This document shows, piece after piece, positions 1 through 6,575 of a DNA stretch of 17,619 nt. The notes beneath the pieces are model-generated. The model searched no databases, was not told the origin of the DNA, and saw only the letters and a program-made list of their open reading frames with translations. The stretch comes from an uncultured Eubacteriales bacterium (lineage in GTDB: Bacteria > Bacillota > Clostridia > Christensenellales > UBA1242). Every line of letters starts with the position of its first letter. Position 1 is the stretch's first letter. Made by a program: the position numbers and the translations under genes. The stretch spans positions 1 through 17,619 of the forward strand of contig CARFEX010000005.1 of assembly GCA_948971535.1 (NCBI GenBank), given 5' to 3'.

Positions 1-254
1 GACCTTTGAATAACCCTATCAGTAATATGTAATGATTTTATGTGTCTTGTTTTCCCCCTTTCTCTCAAATCAAATTCATAGAGTGGTTTTTGTTTATATG
101 TTCCATTTTTTAAAGATTGTTGTTGATTATAGGTGTTTAGTAATAGATTTGATTCATACTTTTGAACCGCTTCTTTCCATGATGTATTTTTCTTGCACTT
201 ATTAAAAGCACTTATCAAAGAATTTGCATTATATACTATTTCTAAATCACCCAT
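1..254 (-). CDS. DGR reverse transcriptase, N-terminal part only (cut by window edge)
   Basis: An open frame starts with ATG at 254-252 and runs off the left edge; 84 complete codons are visible. The product starts MGDLEIVYNANSLISAF and continues to a segment reading YEFDLRERGKTRHI and then ITDRVIQR. The pattern 'F-(x)n-R-GK-R-I ... DRV(I/V)Q' is the conserved N-terminal region of reverse transcriptases of the DGR and group II intron type, upstream of the catalytic fingers-palm region. The YxDD active site would lie outside the window and is not seen. An in-frame stop (TAG) lies just upstream of the ATG, so this is the first ATG; an AAAGG sits about 12 bases before it, a rather long spacing. 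The gene follows the template repeat by about 140 bases, the classical place of a DGR RT. It would reverse-transcribe the TR RNA with errors at adenines to make cDNA that replaces the VR. Assignment to the DGR class rests mainly on the TR/VR pair next to it. Confidence 0.85.
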   Translation of the reverse strand, partial: MGDLEIVYNANSLISAFNKCKKNTSWKEAVQKYESNLLLNTYNQQQSLKNGTYKQKPLYEFDLRERGKTRHIKSLHITDRVIQR

Positions 255-392
255 AATCTAAACCAACCTTTTTGCGATACCAAACGTATTTGACCGCTTT
301 AAATATCTATTTACCCTTATAGGGATGGACAAACTTTCCTTTTTCCCGACATACTTTCGGTTTTAACCTACATTATTGCATATCTAAAAAAT
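255..392 (-). ncRNA. Spacer of the DGR template RNA between TR and reverse transcriptase gene
   Basis: There is no open reading frame in this stretch. In the studied Bordetella phage DGR the template RNA extends beyond TR into the spacer before the RT gene, and that part is needed for priming and RT binding. The spacer here, about 138 bases, is of similar length. A small inverted repeat (CCCT TAT AGGG, around 313-325) can be seen, and otherwise the stretch is AT-rich. The limits of the RNA cannot be read from sequence; the role is inferred from position. Confidence 0.45.
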
Positions 393-484
393 CGTGGGCG
401 AACACCGTTAGAATTGCTAGCGTTGTTGTAGTTGGCATTACCATTGTTGTTGACATTGCAGAAGTTAGTGGAGTTGGCAACCGT
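393..484 (-). repeat. DGR template repeat (TR)
   Basis: Non-coding near-copy of the 3' end of the target gene at 1081-1172. It begins two bases after the stop codon of the accessory gene. Read on the minus strand in the frame of the target it has twelve AAC/AAT (Asn) codons, a typical DGR TR composition that allows A-directed mutation to reach many amino acids without making stop codons. Compared with the VR there are 15 differences in 92 positions. All are at TR adenines (12 A to G, 3 A to T); the 63 non-adenine positions are identical. The 3' end in coding sense, GGTGTTCGCCCACG, is identical and GC-rich, as expected of the initiation-of-mutagenic-homology (IMH-like) segment; the two copies diverge directly after it. 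Confidence 0.95.
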
Positions 485-486
485 TA

Positions 487-1020
487 TCAAAGTCTGCCCA
501 ATGACTTATTGTCAGATTTTCTGACACCTTTAAGAAGAGTTATTTCTTTATCTATCATTCCGACATATCTCATATATTTTTCAGCATTAACTGGCAATGT
601 CTCCACAACAAACTGCATTTCTGAAAGCAATTGTTGACAATTTCCAATTGCCTTGTCCCAATACAATCTTCTTTCTATATATTCTTCTTTACTTTGAATA
701 TAGATACTATTTGCCATTCTAATATTTAAAGATAGGTCTCTAAGTATAATAAGTATTGAGCTTCTAAATTCAGTTATCAACCAAGTCGGAAACTCATCTA
801 TTACTGAAGAGTTCATCTTATACTTGTTTAATATTGATAATAAGGTTTCTTCATCTGTAGGTTCAATGTTATACATTTTAGTTAATATTTCAACCGTGCG
901 AACCTTTTTCTTTAAACCAAAGTCCCTTAATAATAGTGCTGTAATTTCTTGTCTTAGTGTTAAGGCATTGTGGTAGAATTCCATTGCAGATTGACCTCTC
1001 TGACTTTTAGGAACAGACAT
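487..1020 (-). CDS. avd: DGR accessory protein, Avd-like four-helix bundle
   Basis: 177 residues, starting MSVPKSQRGQSAMEF, with a good ribosome binding site (AAAGGAG) upstream of ATG at 1020. Avd-type proteins form pentameric barrels of four-helix bundles, bind RT and template RNA, and are needed for mutagenic retrohoming. The C-terminal half, with helix-forming stretches around RSSILIILRDLSLNIRMANSI and RRLYWDKAIGNCQQLLSEMQ and a basic ending (LLKGVRKSDNK), fits this family, as does its position between VR and TR. It is longer than the roughly 125 residues usual for Avd. The extra length appears to lie around residues 40-80, between the first and second helix regions (acidic, with EPTDEETLLS). 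The gene stops two bases before the TR. Family assignment is by pattern and context, not by search. Confidence 0.8.
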   Translation of the reverse strand: MSVPKSQRGQSAMEFYHNALTLRQEITALLLRDFGLKKKVRTVEILTKMYNIEPTDEETLLSILNKYKMNSSVIDEFPTWLITEFRSSILIILRDLSLNIRMANSIYIQSKEEYIERRLYWDKAIGNCQQLLSEMQFVVETLPVNAEKYMRYVGMIDKEITLLKGVRKSDNKSLGRL

Positions 1021-1045
1021 AAAACTCTCCTTTTTGTTTTACTTT

Positions 1046-1060
1046 CCACCATAAAGGTGG
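1046..1060 (-). other. Hairpin just downstream of the variable repeat
   Basis: A perfect 5-bp GC-rich stem CCACC/GGTGG with the 5-base loop TTTAT (minus strand). It starts 4 bases after the target gene stop codon and 20 bases after the VR end. DGRs such as that of Bordetella phage BPP-1 need a DNA hairpin just downstream of VR for efficient retargeting. No T-run follows, so it is not a standard terminator. It sits before the ribosome binding site of the accessory gene. Confidence 0.55.
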
Positions 1061-1064
1061 CAGA

Positions 1065-1982
1065 TTATCCGATTAGAAAGCGTGGGCGAACACCGTAAGA
1101 ATTGCTAGCGCCGTAGTAGCTGGCACTACCATCGCTGCCGACACTGCAGAAGCTAGTGGAGCCGGCAACCGATTTTAACCAATACCATTGTCTTCCAGCA
1201 CCAGTTCTATTTGCTTGTATCATTCCCGGGTTCAATCTAAATAGTGGCAACTGAGATTTAGCAATACCCACATCATAAAATGAAGATGATAACACCCTAC
1301 AACCATAAACTTCTGGTTCACTCATTAGCTCAATCAAACTATCTGTCCACTCCCAATCACTTGATGCACCATTCCAAGCAGAATAAGCTCCACTCGGTGT
1401 ATTTGCATTCATTGATTTAGATAATATTTCTCTATGGTTTATTATCGTATTGTTAAGTGCAGTTTGTAATGCAGATGCATATATTGGAAGAACATTTTGA
1501 TACATTGCACTGCCTTTATATCCACCAGATGTTGTATTTGAAGAATTCATTGCTGATGTTGTTTTGAAACAATTTTTTGGGACTATTACTGCATGATGCT
1601 GAGTTAAAGCGGCCTCCCAACCACAATTCAAATAAACATCAAAACCAGCAATTACACAAGTTACGGTTTCAGTGCCACCTAGAGAAGTGTTAATTGTTAC
1701 ATCAAAATAATCACCTATAAACAAATCTTCAAATGTTCCATTGCTGATATTAGTAGACACCTTGTTTACAACTTCAGAATCAGTTGATAAACCCCAATGA
1801 GTTTTTAGATTTACGCCCCTATAAATTGAGTTATGAAACCCAGCAGATGAGTGGTTTGCTGTTTTTAGCAGTGTCAGTGCTAAATCTGAAAATGGAAATT
1901 TTTTGGTTCCATTTGTTCCATCAAATAACAATACGTCATCTTTTGATGGTGTGCCTGTATTAAGTTCTGTTACTTTTGGCAT
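1065..1982 (-). CDS. DGR-diversified tail-tip / receptor-binding protein
   Basis: 305 residues; AAGGAG precedes the ATG. The N-terminus (residues about 10-35, DDVLLFDGTNGTKKFPFSDL) resembles the short attachment segment that anchors phage fibre proteins to the tail. The middle has no family that I recognise by name. The C-terminal part, from about residue 190, is rich in Trp, Gly and Ser and ends in GVRPRFLIG. This ending is typical of C-type-lectin/formylglycine-enzyme-like folds used as DGR targets and of related phage tail proteins. Residues 271-301 are encoded by the VR. Sites that differ from the template are 271, 274, 277, 280, 282, 283, 284, 286, 288, 290, 291 and 296, now mainly Ser, Gly, Tyr and Asp; Asn294 is unchanged. 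It is the last gene of the tail module, the usual place of the host-contacting protein. Receptor binding is inferred. Confidence 0.88.
   Translation of the reverse strand: MPKVTELNTGTPSKDDVLLFDGTNGTKKFPFSDLALTLLKTANHSSAGFHNSIYRGVNLKTHWGLSTDSEVVNKVSTNISNGTFEDLFIGDYFDVTINTSLGGTETVTCVIAGFDVYLNCGWEAALTQHHAVIVPKNCFKTTSAMNSSNTTSGGYKGSAMYQNVLPIYASALQTALNNTIINHREILSKSMNANTPSGAYSAWNGASSDWEWTDSLIELMSEPEVYGCRVLSSSFYDVGIAKSQLPLFRLNPGMIQANRTGAGRQWYWLKSVAGSTSFCSVGSDGSASYYGASNSYGVRPRFLIG
1081..1172 (-). repeat. DGR variable repeat (VR) inside the target gene
   Basis: Encodes residues 271-301 of the target protein. It aligns without gaps to the TR at 393-484 with an offset of 688 bases. Eleven of the twelve Asn codons in the TR have been altered (to Ser, Gly, Tyr or Asp codons), and one ACG became TCG. 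The constant 3' part (GGTGTTCGCCCACG) is retained. Beyond both ends the two regions lose similarity. Confidence 0.95.
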
Positions 1983-2000
1983 TTTTGTTTCTCCTTTTTT

Positions 2001-3149
2001 TTAAATTTTTAAATTTGCAAATATAACATTTCCATTACTATCTTTTAATAATGTATTGTTACTATCATATAGTGGGGCTTCTAGACCTACCCCCAACAAT
2101 AGATGCTCTAGGTCTGCCAACCTAATGCAATCATTGGATTCAAAAGGTTTATCCGACCTTAAATTCTTTTTGTTGCTATATATGGCACCATAACCAGCAG
2201 TTGGAGTATCAGTTACATTAAAGGTTGGAATCAAAGTTCCATTCTTTTTTACTGCACTTCTTGTGTCTAAAGCTTCTTGTGCCTTTTCCATAGCCGCAAC
2301 AGCATCGCTTAAATCTGCTAATGCAATTAGATTTGTCCAAGTTGTTCCAGTAACCGATTTCCATTGAATATAACCATTGGCAACTCGCATTTCAATGTTG
2401 TCTCCATTAACAACTGAAAAAGCAAGTTCTTGATTATCGCTATAAATAATCTTATAATTATCAGTTAAACCAGTTGTTGAGACTTTCGTTATGCTTGTTA
2501 TACCGTAACCACGTTCACCCCTACTTGTCATTAAACTCCATTGTGTTGTGTTTGTAGGCAAAACTCCAGCTGTTGTTATTGCTACTTTAGGACAATACAA
2601 ACTACCTTTATATTGAACAGAGTCTATGTAATTCTTATTATTAACATATCTCTGTGTAGGACTATATTCACCTTTATTCCTAATGCTTACACCTTGAATA
2701 CCACGTGGAATTGTGAAAGCAAAATTAAAGTTATAGCCAGACTTATCCGAAAGTTGAGTTGGTGTTACAATTGCTTTAACAACCTGTTCATCTTCGGAAA
2801 TTGTCGCAGTAGATGAGGTTGTAATCTTTGCAACTGCTATCTTAAATGTAAAGTCTAAATAATCAATTGTATCCCCAAATTCATAAGTCCCTATGGTAGT
2901 TCCCATGCCTTCTTGATAGATAACTTCTCTGTGAACTATATCAACATCAAATGGGGTTCCCGGTGCTGTGTAAATAGTTGTTATTGTGCCAATCTCAATG
3001 TTTGCCAAACCAAGATTGTTAAACAAATATTGAATATTGTGCATAACATAATTAAACTGCTCTGCAGTTAAGCCAACTTTTCTTGTGGCCTGTTCAAGCA
3101 TTATGTTTTCTAGTTCAGTCCAATTTGGTTTTTTATTCCAGCCAGCCAT
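2001..3149 (-). CDS. Tail fibre / upper baseplate-like protein
   Basis: 382 residues with AAGGAG upstream of ATG at 3149. Features typical of siphovirus fibre and baseplate proteins: a helical N-terminus (1-50); a collagen-like GIQGVSIRNKGEY (about 150-162); a carbohydrate-binding-like segment with a GSLYCPKVAI and TTQWSLM pattern (about 160-207); RGERG (210-214); and the fibre signature GDNIEMRVANGYIQWK followed by TTWTNLIAL (about 249-277), which is widespread in Firmicutes phage tail fibres. A short helical part (about 280-296) precedes the C-terminal region. It likely links the baseplate hub genes upstream to the DGR target gene downstream, perhaps as the shaft or adhesin base carrying it. 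The exact subfamily is not determined. Confidence 0.7.
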   Translation of the reverse strand: MAGWNKKPNWTELENIMLEQATRKVGLTAEQFNYVMHNIQYLFNNLGLANIEIGTITTIYTAPGTPFDVDIVHREVIYQEGMGTTIGTYEFGDTIDYLDFTFKIAVAKITTSSTATISEDEQVVKAIVTPTQLSDKSGYNFNFAFTIPRGIQGVSIRNKGEYSPTQRYVNNKNYIDSVQYKGSLYCPKVAITTAGVLPTNTTQWSLMTSRGERGYGITSITKVSTTGLTDNYKIIYSDNQELAFSVVNGDNIEMRVANGYIQWKSVTGTTWTNLIALADLSDAVAAMEKAQEALDTRSAVKKNGTLIPTFNVTDTPTAGYGAIYSNKKNLRSDKPFESNDCIRLADLEHLLLGVGLEAPLYDSNNTLLKDSNGNVIFANLKI

Positions 3150-3159
3150 AATTTTCTCC

Positions 3160-4461
3160 TTAATTATTTAAAATTTCTTTTGCAACAATTTCTCTATAAA
3201 AGAAACCTTCATACTTGCAATCTGCTTTGATTATTTCAAAATCGCAACCAATTTCAACTCCATTGTTTTCAAAAGATTTTATATATTTGTCATGTTCATC
3301 TCTGATTTTGATTACATCACCTGACCTTAAATATCTTTGAGCCCCATTGATGGTTAAAATCTGATTATTGAGCAACTTAAACTTACATAAAATTCTATTA
3401 TCTTTATAAGCTTCAACAATTTGCTTAGCAACATTATCAAACATGTTTTTTGTGTCTGTAATAGGAGATTGCATAAACTCATTCGTTTGCAACTCTAAAG
3501 TTTTTGTGCCTTTGCCATACTCTTTTGCTAATTCTTCTGCCTTAACCGTAAGACCTTTAACCTTTATATCAACATTAACAACTTCATAAAACTCATTCCA
3601 ATAGGAGTCGGTTCCCCAGAAATTTACATTTAGGTCATTGTGTCCGGTAGAGACTACCAATAGATAATCAACACGATATTGGTAGCAAAATTTACCATCT
3701 TCGCATTTTTCATAGTAATTATTAAGATTTGAAGTTGTAGGACTAGAAACTGCAGTGTAGTTATCACCATTTTTTGTATAATAGGTCTTTGTAGAAAAAA
3801 TTTTGTTATCTAAAGTCTTAAAATATCTATCTTTACTAATAAATACCAAATTAAAAGCTTGGTTTGGGATATTTAATGTAGGTGTTGAAAAGTTTGGTGT
3901 AAGTCCAGATGTTTTTGCTGATGAATGTGGAATTATACCACTAGTGCTAGAATCATAATCTGTTGCATTATCAGAATTTTCTCCCCTTGATTCAGACGGT
4001 CTATTCCACCAATTTCTCATTGAAGTGAATGTCCTATCATTTGATTTATAGTTCCAATCACCAACAACATGTGAAGAACTTGTGTATTTATTGTAATGAA
4101 TTTGAAATGTTAATTTAACAGAATTTAAGTCCGATATTAAACTATTTGTTATATTAAAATAGTAAGAACCCTTTAAATAATAACATTCTTCTCTTAGAAA
4201 GTGATTGTGTCCAAAAGTTCTTAACCACCACCCTTCTGAACTTTTGTCTTTTGTTGATTTTGTTAATACAAAAGATGATGTTGAACTTTTGGATGATAAT
4301 TCGCTTGGTGTTAAAGTAAAGCTCCCTTCTTGAAAGGTTGTTTCATTCATAGTGTCAATCTTATACTCTTTACCAGTAACCTTTGTGATAAGATTCTTTC
4401 TCCCAATATAACACTCAAGGTCTTTATATTGGTTCTTGGTTATTTCTGTAACTGCTGTCAT
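3160..4461 (-). CDS. Tail hub / baseplate protein with inserted KTYYT segment
   Basis: 433 residues from ATG at 4461, which has a strong GAGAGGGGG ribosome binding site. An in-frame TTG at 4479 is possible but has no such site and would overlap the gene before, which ends at 4463. The N-terminal part (1-70) and the C-terminal part (about 320-433, with GDVIKIRDEHDKYI and EGFFYREIVAKEIL) look like the beta-rich ends of hub proteins. The centre is Ser/Asn/Trp-rich and low in recognisable motifs. Residues about 217-254 contain KTYYT ... NYTAVSSP ... NNYYE, a segment that recurs in the major capsid protein. By position (after Dit-like and hub genes, before the fibre) it is part of the tail tip. 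No enzymatic motif was seen. The function is inferred from context only. Confidence 0.6.
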   Translation of the reverse strand: MTAVTEITKNQYKDLECYIGRKNLITKVTGKEYKIDTMNETTFQEGSFTLTPSELSSKSSTSSFVLTKSTKDKSSEGWWLRTFGHNHFLREECYYLKGSYYFNITNSLISDLNSVKLTFQIHYNKYTSSSHVVGDWNYKSNDRTFTSMRNWWNRPSESRGENSDNATDYDSSTSGIIPHSSAKTSGLTPNFSTPTLNIPNQAFNLVFISKDRYFKTLDNKIFSTKTYYTKNGDNYTAVSSPTTSNLNNYYEKCEDGKFCYQYRVDYLLVVSTGHNDLNVNFWGTDSYWNEFYEVVNVDIKVKGLTVKAEELAKEYGKGTKTLELQTNEFMQSPITDTKNMFDNVAKQIVEAYKDNRILCKFKLLNNQILTINGAQRYLRSGDVIKIRDEHDKYIKSFENNGVEIGCDFEIIKADCKYEGFFYREIVAKEILNN

Positions 4462-4462
4462 G

Positions 4463-5692
4463 TTATAACCCCCTCTCAATTCTTACTTTGCCTTCTGGGT
4501 TAATAAACACTCTCAAAAGTCCTACTTCGCAACATTTACATAAAACATCATAAGCATATTGGTTGACTTCAATATAGGCATTAGGAATAACTGCATCTGA
4601 ACTTTGGCAATATGTTAATGCATCTTGACTCCACTCTGTAATTCCATCTAACCCTAAAGATGACAATACATACATTATTATTGAATATAGGGTAGCATTG
4701 CTTGTAATTTCCATAGGTTGTATTAGGTATTCGCTCATTACTTGCAATCTATCAATTAAACTATATTCCCAAATGTTTGTTCCTTTCTTATTTTTGTAAG
4801 TATCAAGAATAAACTCACCTATTTTAATAGGATAATCAATAGTTTCTGTAATGGTTTCACCATCTTCATTTCCATAGGAAATTTCTTTAGGAGATGTTAA
4901 GAAAATTTCTAATGCCTTAATTTCATTGTCGGTGTTACTTAATAGTAAATTTGCTTCATGCAATGCTTGAATGTCTCCACTTTTATCAATTAAGGACACT
5001 TCACAAAACTGACTTGTAACTCCAAATAAAACTTCTTCTTCATTGGAAATTTTATCATTAGAAAAATCAAGTTTTTTGATTGTATCATAGTCATAAACAC
5101 CAGTAATTCCAGTCTTTATCTTTAAGACTTTCGCCAGAGAGTTCGCTTTGCTCCAAGTAAGAAATGTAATTTTAACACTTGATAAATTGTCGCTTTCAAA
5201 ACCTTTAATGTAAACACTTCTAGTATTTTTGTTTATAACATTTGGTTCATTGCTAAATTTAATTGAAGTAGCATACTCTCCAGCAACACCATCAAAGTAA
5301 ATAACAATATATTTGATTTTGTCTCCAGCGTTGATTGTTGAAATAGTAATAGATTGCTCTGTGGCAAATTCTCCATTTTCATTGCTCAGAACATTCCCAA
5401 GAATGCCGGGATATTTCTCTTCAGAATCAAAGAATGTATATTCTCCATTCATTAAACATCCACTTTCTTTACCATTAGCATCTACACTACCACCACTAAG
5501 AAAAAAACCCTTTTTGCCATATTTGTCAGTGCTTTTATTCCCCAATTGAAATGTATCACTGCAACAAGTATCAAGTTTGCCCAATTCATGATTAAGTGTA
5601 GTTTGATAAATATTGTTTGTTTTTGTAATAGTGAGTTCAATATCTACTAAATATTGAATTTTAATTTGTGGCATATTTCCTTTTCTACTCAT
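4463..5692 (-). CDS. Baseplate/tail hub protein (Tal/gp27-like N-terminal part), putative
   Basis: 409 residues. ATG at 5692 is chosen because a GGGAGG lies 6 bases upstream; an ATG six codons later is weaker. It overlaps the Dit-like gene by 8 bases. The C-terminal 130 residues (IGEFILDTYKNKKG..WEYSLIDRL, then LYSIIMYVLSSLGL, then NQYAYDVLCKCCEVG) show the 'short wedge domain plus prime-the-hub' pattern of phage baseplate hub proteins that follow Dit in siphoviruses. Residues 60-200 (with a SGGSVDANG segment and alternating beta-like stretches) may be an inserted galactose-binding-like sandwich. In many siphoviruses one Tal protein fills this role. Here the hub seems divided between this gene and the next, which follows after one base. 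Recognition is by context and weak pattern. Confidence 0.55.
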   Translation of the reverse strand: MSRKGNMPQIKIQYLVDIELTITKTNNIYQTTLNHELGKLDTCCSDTFQLGNKSTDKYGKKGFFLSGGSVDANGKESGCLMNGEYTFFDSEEKYPGILGNVLSNENGEFATEQSITISTINAGDKIKYIVIYFDGVAGEYATSIKFSNEPNVINKNTRSVYIKGFESDNLSSVKITFLTWSKANSLAKVLKIKTGITGVYDYDTIKKLDFSNDKISNEEEVLFGVTSQFCEVSLIDKSGDIQALHEANLLLSNTDNEIKALEIFLTSPKEISYGNEDGETITETIDYPIKIGEFILDTYKNKKGTNIWEYSLIDRLQVMSEYLIQPMEITSNATLYSIIMYVLSSLGLDGITEWSQDALTYCQSSDAVIPNAYIEVNQYAYDVLCKCCEVGLLRVFINPEGKVRIERGL

Positions 5693-6563
5693 TTGTTGCC
5701 TCCCACTTTGCCTTTAAAGTGATAGACCCTTTAGTAGAATATATCTGGTTATCAACAAATTTGCTTGGTTCATAATCAATATAAACATACCACCCTTTAA
5801 ATTCATATCCGGTAAGTGTTGGTGTAGGCAAAGACCCAATAGATTGCCCATATATTACATTTTTTGACTTTATCCAATTAGTGTCATCATTACCACTTTG
5901 AGTTGCTCCATTATAGTCAAAATCTATAGTATATGAAGATGTCTGTTCCCATATAGCATAAAGGGTTAAATTATTATCTTCACCAATCTTATGACTACCG
6001 GGAATGATTGAAATTCCAGAACCATCTGCTTTGGTATTCCATTCTTTAAATGTGTAACCATTTTTAGAGATGTTTGAACCAGTGCTAATCTTTATCCACT
6101 CTCCTTGAGTAAAACTTCTACCATTTTCTGCACCTATACCACCATTAGTTATATAGGTTAATGAAAATGTATCTATATTATTTAAAGTTCCGATTAAAGA
6201 TATTGACTTATTTAAGACGCCCAAAACCTCGAGTCTGTAAGTATGTATCTTTTCCAACTCTTGTGGTTCACAATACATCTTGTGATATACCGTTTGACCC
6301 TTTGTATAGTCAAAATAATTCACGGTGAACTCATTAGGTTCAATTGCAATCAAAAACCTTTGATAGTCTTCAATCTTCATATATTTAAAATCAATTTTCA
6401 CTCTTGGAACAAAGAATGTAACATAGTTATTTATATCTGGAATAGAACCATTATCTGTTCTTTCGGGTTCTCTGACATAGTTCTTTGTGTTTACACATGT
6501 AAAGTCTGAATAACCTTTAAAGACTTGCCCATTTATTGATATATCGGTTAATACATTGCTCAT
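5685..6563 (-). CDS. Dit-like distal tail protein with two Listeria-Bacteroides repeats
   Basis: 292 residues, a strong purine-rich ribosome binding site (GGGGGGAAAGG) before ATG at 6563. Residues 1-130 form a beta-rich domain that follows directly on the tape measure gene, the usual site of the distal tail protein. Residues about 134-206 and 211-288 are two Listeria-Bacteroides repeats (Flg_new family). The first has YTFKEWNTKADGSG and LTLYAIWEQ; the second has GYEFKGWYVY and ITLKAKWEA. Such repeats are small beta-grasp-like domains found in surface adhesins and phage decoration proteins. They would project from the tail tip ring and may help adsorption. The DNA coding for WNTKADG matches the major tail gene closely. 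Dit assignment is positional. Confidence 0.65.
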   Translation of the reverse strand: MSNVLTDISINGQVFKGYSDFTCVNTKNYVREPERTDNGSIPDINNYVTFFVPRVKIDFKYMKIEDYQRFLIAIEPNEFTVNYFDYTKGQTVYHKMYCEPQELEKIHTYRLEVLGVLNKSISLIGTLNNIDTFSLTYITNGGIGAENGRSFTQGEWIKISTGSNISKNGYTFKEWNTKADGSGISIIPGSHKIGEDNNLTLYAIWEQTSSYTIDFDYNGATQSGNDDTNWIKSKNVIYGQSIGSLPTPTLTGYEFKGWYVYIDYEPSKFVDNQIYSTKGSITLKAKWEATNE

Positions 6564-6575
6564 GTCCTTTCCCCC

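Noticed and set aside
1046..1060. Intrinsic terminator after the target gene
   Set aside because: The stem is followed by A-rich sequence and a ribosome binding site, not by a T-run, in the transcribed direction.
393..1172. TR/VR pair as simple gene duplication or assembly error
   Set aside because: Random divergence would not spare all 63 non-adenine positions while changing 15 of 29 adenines.
2541..2816. Plus-strand frames across the window (this one, and others such as 7267-7728, 16627-16971)
   Set aside because: All lie opposite well supported minus-strand genes, have unnatural Cys/Ser/Phe-rich composition and lack ribosome binding sites.
4462..4479. TTG start for the hub-like gene at 4479
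   Set aside because: The ATG at 4461 has a strong purine-rich site and gives one-base spacing, while the TTG lies inside the preceding gene without a site.
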